Assembly: GCF_963678635.1 (NCBI RefSeq)
Contig: NC_087063.1
Span: forward strand, 79,717,574 to 79,779,573
Reading direction: 5' to 3'
DNA length: 62,000 nucleotides
DNA from: Symsagittifera roscoffensis
Taxonomy: Eukaryota; Xenacoelomorpha; Acoela; Convolutidae
The stretch's first letter is position 1; each line of letters begins with the position of its first letter. Shown in pieces: positions 53,536 to 62,000 of the stretch. Made by a program: the position numbers and the translations under genes. The notes under the pieces are model-generated. The model did not search any database and was not told the DNA's origin. It worked only from the letters and a program-made list of their open reading frames with translations.

Positions 53536-55831
53536 ATCATTCGGTGAGTCCTCCATGTAACGTATTATTGTGTGAACATTGTAAGTTAATGGGATTTGGT
53601 TTAATTTGCGTGCAATGACTCAATTAACTGTCCGTGAAATGCCAATGCTAGTGAATTGATTTAGGTTTAGTGCAGTGATGAGTTGGTGGACGACGAATTT
53701 TCAAAGCTCTTTGTCATAGGCTGTGTTTCTCAATCGAACTTTGATAGCTATAGTGAAATCATAGTATGGAAGCCAAGATGGGGTGGGTAGAAGGGAAAAA
53801 TCTTTAGTTCATTGGGCTCGTTGGGTTTTGTTTTCTGTGTTATTATAAGGGTAATGGGTGGAGAAGAGGAGAACTTTAACTAAAAATGATGTCCATTAGA
53901 GCGACGGGGGTGATTACTTTAGAAGGATCGGGATGATGTTGGGCGGTTGAGTAAGAACTGTGGTGGGTTGTTGTGGTGTTTCCGCTTCATAAGGACAAAG
54001 TGTGTACAGGTGGGGGCATTCGGGCAGATGATGTAGATGACTCGGAAATTAAAGTGAAGTGAGTTAATTAGTGAAACGTTAGTGGACTGTTTATGATATC
54101 AATTTGCGGTTGATCAGTAAAGCAAATTGTTTAGATCAGGCTCAAGCTGGTCATCAGTTATTGGGCTAGGGACATCGGATGCATTATTTGAAAGGAGAGA
54201 GAGAACGGGTGTAGCGTCACTATGGGAAGAATTTGAAATGAAATTTTTACCAGGGGTGGGGGGAGTTATGGGTTGGAAAGCTGGTTGCTAGAAATTAGTG
54301 GGCTTAAATCCTAATCTACAAATTGATCGGATGTGTAAGCTGCTTCGTTAAATAAATGGGAGTAGGTGTTAAGCGATGTTTGGGTTGAGTCGTCAGAATC
54401 CATATATAGTGAGTTATATCAAAAACTGGGGCTAAAAACCGGTAGGGGAGTTGAGATCTGAGATGGATTTGAGAGAGTCGTGTCGGTTAAGGTTGGCGTG
54501 ATAGAAAAGTGAACGGTTAGGTGATCCAAACTGTCGGCTCATCGTGGAAAAAAAAGATTTTTTAAAACAAAAGTTTATTGTGTGTGGTTGTTCGAGATTT
54601 GTTTGAATATTTTGTTTTTGAAAAGCTGTGTTATAAGGTGCTTCGTTGCATATTATTATTTTTGTGCATTCATTGTGCTACAAAAAGTGTATTTCGATAA
54701 AAGTGTGAGATGTTTTGTAACGAGTGTTTCATTGGTAAATTGTGTAAATGTGATGAAGCTGTGGCTGTAGTAGTTGTTTTGTCTTGTGGAAAGTCGTATG
54801 TGTTGGGTTTTCTTGGTAGTTTTTATTATCATCACTAATTTGTGCATCGGGAAGAACTTAATTAAATGATATGGAGATAACGACAAAAAACTGCAAAGAA
54901 TGTTCTTGCTACGCTGGCTTGTCGATTGACTGGTGTGTGTATCGCGCTCGTGTCAAATATTCCCTTAAAAATGAGAATAAAAATCCTATAAAACTAAACA
55001 TTGCGTTCAAGTCAGCCAATCTTTCTAAAAGGTAATATGGCCAACCTAGAAGCTTCATATGTGTATAAAACTTAAGATACTGATTGGTGAAACATCTTGA
55101 TGCCGATATTTTTCTCCTTAAATATAAATAAATGTAATCCTTAAGGTCTTTGAATTATCCGCTACAGTCTGGTCTACAGATATCGGAAAAACCGGTTGTT
55201 TCAGAGACTTTTCGGAGATTGTGATCAACTAAATGACGTTGGATAAAGTCCAATTTTGTTAGTAGTTCTTAAAATTGTTGTGTGCCGATGTCATAATGGA
55301 TATCTGATTTTAAGTATATACCTATAGATTGTAAATTTGTATTAGGATTACGTGCTATCGCTTGCATGCTTTCTGTTGAACATTTCATTAAAGGTGGCTA
55401 TGAAGTTGGGCATGGTGTATGAATATAATATTTATCTTCATTTGTATAAGCTGTACTACATTGTGGCTACATTTGGATCTACATGGGACAACTGTATCCC
55501 TAAAACTTGTTCTGCGCGATATGGTGTCTAGGAATTCTACTTCATTTTTGTAGCACATTGGTATTCTTTGGAAGCATAGTTTATCTTCCAAGACATATAG
55601 TGGTGAGACTTTTCAGTGCGTCCTTAACACCAAAGGATGTTTCCCTCGTAATCGGTAAAATCTGAGCGGATTATTGGCAGCAGATATTCTGCATAGGGTA
55701 ATTTTAGAACTGCAAATACGAGAGATTTTGAAATTTGTGTTCATTCTAGTTCAATTACCTGATACAGTGTTCCAACACCGAATTGTGACGTTTCTTGAAA
55801 AACTCCTCTAATTGTATAATCAAGTTTCACA
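53536..55831. repeat. 2296-bp tandem duplication, unit 2
   Basis: Second copy, with identical frames such as 55388-55591 (unit 1: 53093-53296) and 54656-54886. The high identity implies a recent event, long after the element died. An assembly collapse or expansion error is an alternative. Confidence 0.95.
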
Positions 55832-57000
55832 TCAAGATGATAGTCATATTGAATTGCGCCAAGTTTCGTGTACAGAATAAGTACTAGTTCTTCTAAACGT
55901 GTACTGTCACGTTTTTCTGGTGGGAGTTTTCCTCCTGTGGTCCCATTGTTTTTAGAAAATTTGTCTGGTAGATAAGAATGTTCATCCTCTCTGTTTAATT
56001 TGGGTGCGAAGTGGGATTTATGAGTTTTCCTGTCTTCACGTCAAGTCGTTTATCAAATTCAACAAGTAGTTCTACAAGTTATGTGGGAAGAATTGGTTTT
56101 GGATTTTTACATGCTTGTTCTGTTTCAGGGTAGATTTGAAAACGTGTTAATTTATATTTTCTTCCATCAACATTTAGTATGGATTTGGGACTGATCGTTT
56201 TCTATCAAGGTTTAAATAATCAAAAGGTATGGTTCCAATGAAAAGTTTTTGGGAAACTTTATCTTTCTTGCATGGATTTTAGCAACTTAGTTTGTTGTGC
56301 AAGTGTCTTCAGGGAACCAAACAATGGTTGCTTTAGTGCAAGTTGGGGTCCGCAATTTCCTTGATCAATTTTACAAGGTAAGAAAAAACTTTTTTTGATA
56401 GACTATGGTGTCATACTTTTAAGTTACGTGCTAACGGTACTATTTCGAATGAATCTTCCGATCAAAAAAACATTAATTCTTGATATCCGGAGTTTTGCTT
56501 GACAATTTGATAATTAATTCCTGAATAAGGTACCCAGTTTTTATCGTGTAAAGCATATGTTACTCTACCGATGAGACATTTTTCCATCAATCTGTATATG
56601 GCCTTGACGTTTTTCAAATTGTGCTTGGTGAGTTTTTCAAGTTGTGCTGAGTTTGGAAAAAACATAAAAATTTACAAGTTTCCAATTACTTTGTTGATTT
56701 GCTTAAATAATTAGGCGTTCTAAATAATTTTTACAGTCTTCCAGGTTAAATGTTATAATCTCTTATTGTTGTTCTGATAAAATGATTCAAGATTGAGTCA
56801 ATTTTTGTTTCCATTTGAAAGTTTATAAGAATTTAATTTCTTTTCAGAAAACTTTGTGAATTTTAAACCTGATAGAATTGTTGCGCGACCTTTGGAACAA
56901 TGCGTTGCAAATACACTTGTTGAATTTATTTCTTGTGGTTCAGATTCGCATTGTGTAACCTGATTAAGTGCCTGTTTGTATAGCGTTTTTTGTTAGTGAT
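54545..57000 (-). pseudogene. Element B env-like glycoprotein remnant
   Basis: Pieces match element A env in order: an N-terminal part near 56750-57000, the 56462-56665 frame, TRFQIYPETE near 56120-56150, then the core in 55388-55591. The 3' part is repeated in 52250-53535 by the tandem duplication. Divergence from A is large and stops are frequent. The same tentative viral-glycoprotein affinity applies. Confidence 0.5.
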
Positions 57001-58515
57001 ATTCGAAATCATAATGACGAGGAAAACTTGGGCTCCTCTTCGTGGTGAGGCATTATTAAGGTTTGTAAGTTCAAGATTGACTAAGAAGGAAAAAACATTT
57101 TTTGACAAAAGAATTAAAATACGAAAGTATACGATAGTCCTGAAAAAGTGTAATAGAAGTTTATGAGGCTTTTTGTCTTTTTAGTGTAACTCTCGTATCT
57201 AAAAAGTAATTCTGTGCACCTTAATGGAGGGGGCAATGGTTGCACAGTTATCTCCGGTTGAGATGATGGTATTGGGTGATGTACTAAGTTGTTAAGTTTT
57301 ACACTTTTCTAATTTTTTAAAACTAAGCCTTGCTGTGAAAGCTTTTGAATTTTATGTTCTTGAATGTCTTTATGAATATCGTGCGTATTTTGTAGTCTAT
57401 TCATTGCCCAATTATGGAGGCGGCTATCATCTCAGTGTTGTGTCATCTCAGTGTTGTTTAGAAATTCTTGAAATCGGTCGTTCAATTGATTTGGGAATTT
57501 TGTTGAAATAGTAGTAATGGTTTTTACCTGTCAACGAAGGTCTTGATGGAAAAAAGTGTTTCCGGTAATGACGAGATTGTATCTAGGGATATTTCTCTTG
57601 GTTCATACACATGGCTTGCTTCGCCTGAGTAAATGGACAATTCGTTCAAATGGGGAGTCTATTTGAGGAGGTGGGGGGTTGAATGGGTTTTCTCTAATTT
57701 GCTTATTTGATGGTGTTGAACCTAAGTATTCTGATGCATGATAAAGGTTACTTTGAGATATTGTACCTGTAGGTGGGGGAGTACTTTGAATGATAATACT
57801 TGGAAGATCTAAGGGGGTTGATGTGGTTCATGAAAGTATTCTGAATTGCACTCTTGGTGTTGCTATGTTTCTATTTCCTCGTGGATGAATTAGTTGTCTG
57901 TCCATGATGGTAGTTTTTTTGACTTCGACTTTGATGACTCGATTGGTTTGGATCTTGCTGTTTTGTTGGAATAAAATTTGTTGGTTTGTACTGTGGTTTA
58001 ATTAGGAGCGCGAGGCGGTGGGCTGATACCAACCGTTCTGGTAATGATGCATGTAAGGGTTTATGGCTGGTAGAATGTCTTTTGGCTGGGCGATCTTATG
58101 AAAGTTTTACTGAAGGCTAATTTCCTATTTTCCTGTTGGTAATTTTTTGCATCTGAAGGTATTTAACGTAGTTGATTTTTGGATTAGTTGACCGAAGGGG
58201 GTTGCAACTTGGATATGGTATTTTTAGGGTATTATAAGGGTTTTGCTGATTTTTGTCATAACGTTCTTTGTGTTGGAGTTTTATTTCTAGTTCTAGTTAG
58301 AGTTATGTCGGCTAATAAAAACAGTGGTGATGAATAAAAAGGAGATGATTTTGAGTGATATGTTTGGTTGATAATCTTTGACTAATTCTGATAAATCGAA
58401 ATAAGAAAAAGTTGGAAATAGAACATCGAAAATTGTCTATTTTGCTGTCTTTTTAATCATTAATTTGAATTAAAGTTTTGAAATTAATGTAGCAGTGTGT
58501 GAATCAGATAGAAGT
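57001..58515 (-). other. Element B integrase-env spacer
   Basis: Broken Pro/Ser/Thr-rich minus-strand frames lie around 57580-57900, as in the element A spacer. The rest shows no recognisable domain. Confidence 0.35.
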
Positions 58516-59430
58516 TTATGGAAATTATTTTTCTCAATAAATTAGACCGAAGAACAATTATTTTATAATCTTTCTTGGTAATTTTTCTCAGTTGGAACTG
58601 ATTGGCGTCGTTGTGAGTTTTTTTAGTGGTAATTTTTCTTTTAAACAACGATTGTTTTCTTTGATTGTCGGCTGGTTTTTGAAGATGCTTTGTGATGTAG
58701 TTTTTGTTTTAGGAATGAGGGGCTGTGGAATTGTGTTTGAGTTTTCTGATATGTGTGAATCCTTATTATTTTAGGTGTTTCAACAATATGTGGTATTGTA
58801 AAAGAGTATAATTGTGCTAGTTCGCGAACTTTTTGAGTTAATATGGTTATTGAATATTTTTATGTTGGAAGAGTTCCATCATGTTTTGATTAATTCAATT
58901 GTATGTTACATTTGTATGTTTTTTTTGAAAATTGGATTTGGTTTTTTTCCAATAGCTTGTAATGTTTTTGAAATTTATTTTTGTGATATAAAGCCTGCAA
59001 TTATAGTACAAATCTCTATTTTTTGTAGATCTGAAACAGTTAGAAAACGGGAATTTTAATTGTGAATGAAAATTTTGTCTTTGTAGTTATTTCTTTGCAA
59101 CTTTTTGATAAGTTTCCTTGTAATTTAAAATCCATTCTATGTGGGTACCGGAGGCTAATTTTAGACTGTGTGGGTGATGAAAATGAGCTTAATCTTGAGT
59201 ATTAAGTGGTAGTTTATAGCCAATAGAGTCTTTTGACAGTGATTGTCTATATCCTTGTGCAGGTTTGATTAATTTGCTGTGAGCATTATTGGTTCTGGTG
59301 GTTTTTGGTCAAAAACATTTTTTTACGCTGATAATCCAAAAGTTGTTGCGATATAAGTTATATGCTAGTGGAAACAATTTAACATCTTCTGACATTTCAG
59401 CAAGTTTTTATCGTCTCCGTTATTGATATT
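58516..59430. repeat. 915-bp tandem duplication, unit 1
   Basis: Repeats in 59431 to about 60345. In minus orientation it covers the integrase core's end and the C-terminal module. The two units differ at several percent of positions, so this duplication is older than the 2296-bp one. Confidence 0.9.
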
Positions 59431-60345
59431 TTATGGAAATTATTTTTCTCAATAAATTAGACCGAAGAACAATTATTTTATAATCTTTCTTGGTAATTTT
59501 TCTCAGTTGGAACTGATTGGCGTCGTTGTGAGTTTTTTTAGTGGTAATTTTTCTTTTAAACAACGATTGTTTTCTTTGATTCTCGGCTGATTTTTGAAGG
59601 TGCTTTGTGATGTAGTTTTTGTTTTAGGAATGAGGGGCTGTGGAATTGTGTTTGAATTTTCCGATATTTGTGAATCATTATTAAGTTTAGGTGTTTCAAC
59701 AATGTGTGGTCCCGTAAAAGAGTATAATTGTGTTAGTTCGCGAAGAGCAAATTTTTTGGGCTACTATGCTTAGTAGTTATTTTTATGTTGGAAAAATTCC
59801 TTCTTATTTTGATTAATTAAATTGTAAGTTACTTTTGTATTTTTTTTTCAAAAATTGGATTTGGCCTTTTTCTAATGGCTTGTAATGTTTTGAAACTTCT
59901 TTTTGTGATGTAAAGCCTGCAATTATAGTACAAATGTCTCTATTTTTAGATCTAAAACAGTTAGAAAACGGGAATTTAATTGTGAATGAAACCTTTGTCT
60001 TTGTAGTTATTTCTTTGCAACTTTTTGATAAGTTTCCTTGTGATTTAAAATCCATTCTGTGTGGGTACCAGAGGCTAATTTTAAACTGTGTGGGTGATGA
60101 AAATGAGCTTAATCATGATTATTAGGTGGTAGTTTGTAGCCAAAAGAGTCTTTTGACAGTGATTGGCTATATCCTTGTGCAGATTTGATTAATTTGCTGT
60201 GAGCATTATTGGTTCTGGTGGTTTTTGGTCAACAACTATTTTTTAACGGTGATAATCCAAAAGTTGTTGTGATTTGGGAGTTATATGCTAGTGGAAACAA
60301 TTTAACATCTTCTGAAATTTCAGCAAGTTTTTTATTTCAGCAAGT
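59431..60345. repeat. 915-bp tandem duplication, unit 2
   Basis: Contiguous with the rest of integrase at 60345-60780. The end of the unit is marked by a short extra tttcagcaag repeat. Confidence 0.9.
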
Positions 60346-60799
60346 CTCCGTTAATGATTCATCGGAGATTTTCTTGTAATGAACGGTTCATTCATTCAAT
60401 TATTTCATTTGTCTATGGAAAATGTGAGGTTCTAGGTGTGTTTGATATTTTTTAAGTGGCATAATAAAATTATTTCATGATTTATGAATTTTTCTCCATT
60501 GTTTGTAACAAGGGTTTCGAGTTTTCCAGTGTTCATATAGTGTCGTGTATGCATAACAGGATTAAATGCTACGTAATGTGTAAAAGCCTCTACAAGGACC
60601 ATTATCTATAGATTTACCTCTGAAGATGGCGATATAAGGCCTTTCTTGTCAAATGAAGTTCTTTGACTGAAAAAAAAGCTTTGTTTTTTAAAATCTTGTC
60701 TTTCTGAGATTTGTCTGGAAAGGTTTTGTTTCATTGACATATAATACAGTCGTTACAAATTACTTATAACCATATTGATGCATTATGGGAAGTAAAATG

Positions 60800-61690
60800 T
60801 TTGTATGAAATTGCGATATGTTTTTTTTGATCCCTTATATCTTTTTGTATTTAAGGAGTGTGTGTATGAATTGCTTTTAAGATTAAATTTTGCGTCATTA
60901 CTTTATACTTACAATCATCTGATCGTCAGATTCGATTCTATTCGGAGCGTGTATAACTTTCATTCGCTTAGTTCATTCATTAAAACTCAATGGAAATTTA
61001 AATATTATCACTGCATCTTCTGTACCAAGTTTACAGACCGATATCAACGATCAAAGAGAAACCCGGAACAGCAGCGACGCTATCTAGAAAAATTTAATTG
61101 GAACAAGCCGTTTGGGTTAATTGGACCAAACCGTTTGTAGGGAGGATTTTAACTTGGCTCTAAGTTGGGATTTTTCAGCCAATCAAAATCGAACATTTTA
61201 CATGCAGCGCTTGGCAAATTTAATTTAAATTAAGCCCTGGGGTGGAGGATCTTAACTTGGTCTATTTGGGAGGGGGAGTGTCAGCTTGATCTATTTAATC
61301 TAACTAGTCGAAGAATGCGGTAGGATTTGATGAAAAATTACGTTTCAAGGCAGAAATCAGAACATTTATACCACCAATTTAGAACAATCACCTTCAAACT
61401 TAAGTTGAGCCGAGCAATTCTTGGTTTGGATGAAACCAGATGTAGAAGTTCTTAAAGCAGAAAATGAGATCAAAGAACAGGAAAAGACTAAAAAACATTT
61501 TCTTACAACAGTAATGTCGCCGCTTTCTGTCATTTGCTCATTTACAATTTACACGATTACAATTTACACAATTTACAGTATTTGTAAGCCAACTATATTC
61601 TTGATAAATTACCACTATAAAACATTACTAACTAACCAATCCTTTTCCATCTTTAACATTGACACTTATTTGTAAGTGCTGAAACTACTT
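60800..61690. other. Unassigned sequence right of element B
   Basis: Plus-strand frames at 60805-61140 and 61421-61675 have no recognisable domain. The latter has a repeated TIYTI hydrophobic stretch. A short motif, ggaggatYttaacttggYct, occurs twice near 61142 and 61246. It may belong to another LTR in plus orientation. Confidence 0.35.
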
Positions 61691-61905
61691 GTAGTTTCAC
61701 CACCCGAACAATTTGATTAAATAGTTGAATACAGTTGTTCTCCTGGATAAACTCCAAGAACGAACTCGCAACAACCAGTATACACTAGATCTATTGAGAC
61801 TAGGAGATATAAGAGTAAGTTTAAGCTTGGTATTAGACTAAGAAGTTGCACGAATCTATCCGCCCGAAAATAAGGTGTGCCTTATCTGAAATTACTCTAT
61901 GAGTA
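61680..61905. repeat. LTR-like core, copy 3 (inverted)
   Basis: In reverse complement it matches copies 1 and 2 (cctagtctcaatagat, ggatagattcgtgcaactt, gataaggcacacc). The hairpin at 61680-61699 corresponds to that at 49884-49907. It belongs to an element oriented opposite to B, or marks an inversion. Confidence 0.7.
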
Positions 61906-62000
61906 CAGGCCAAAGGTCATTCCACAAAAGGTTTTTTTTAGTTTTGTATTCTTGAGCTTGGGTGAAAGTGCTGTACATTTTTTCAACATGATAAATATTC
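61906..62000. other. Window end, unassigned
   Basis: Nothing recognised in the last 95 bp. Confidence 0.4.

Larger units (their letters stand above)
58516..60790 (-). pseudogene. Element B integrase (inactive, partly duplicated)
   Basis: Minus-strand translation shows the zinc-binding CxxC (CNDCIICQ) near 60740. The core follows with Glu in place of the first Asp (VLVEAFTHY, near 60575) and TNNGEKF in place of the usual TDNG (near 60515). C-terminal segments appear twice through the 915-bp duplication. Stops interrupt it. RT, RNase H and gag are absent, so element B is truncated at about 60790. Confidence 0.6.

Noticed and set aside
48297-61905. DIRS-type or Maverick/Polinton element, because of inverted ends around element B
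   Set aside because: The integrase is a gypsy-type DDE enzyme; no tyrosine recombinase, DNA polymerase B, capsid or ATPase was seen. One core is simply inverted.

Overview
The window is metazoan, probably invertebrate, nuclear DNA: AT-rich, with spliceosomal GT-AG introns, a 7TM receptor gene, LTR retrotransposons, a hAT-type MITE, a tRNA-derived SINE and a long ATAC microsatellite. There are no bacterial-style operons. I cannot name the species. Most predicted reading frames are fragments or shadows of decayed retroelements, so there are few intact genes.

Layout: two contigs are joined by exactly 200 N (24024-24223). Bases 1 to about 12188 reappear as reverse complement in 24224-36789 plus 43394-43629, at roughly 95-97% identity by eye. 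The window is therefore a giant inverted repeat centred on a scaffold gap, either a true palindrome or two haplotypes joined head to head. Each arm carries the same 307-bp receptor exon (3178-3484 minus; 33563-33869 plus). The right-hand gene continues to a second exon at 46411-47022.

Element A (about 7920-24023, minus; partly mirrored at 24224-29048, plus) is a decayed Ty3/gypsy-class element. In element orientation it runs leader, gag, pol (RT, RNase H, integrase), a proline/serine-rich stretch, an env-like glycoprotein remnant and an extra ORF of unknown function (ORF4). Element B (about 49800-60790, minus) is a divergent, rearranged relative that keeps integrase, env and ORF4 and has two internal tandem duplications.

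A 6604-bp BEL/Pao element (36790-43393, minus) sits in the receptor intron with a perfect 5-bp target duplication. The left arm keeps the empty site. Between its pol gene and 3' LTR, on the opposite strand, the element carries a JmjC-domain gene with its own 56-bp intron. This antisense, intron-bearing cargo gene is the most unusual thing in the window. The conserved ORF4 behind env in both gypsy-like elements comes second.

The remainder is intronic or intergenic AT-rich sequence, LTR-like repeat cores (two direct, one inverted), the MITE at 47847-48288 and small duplications.
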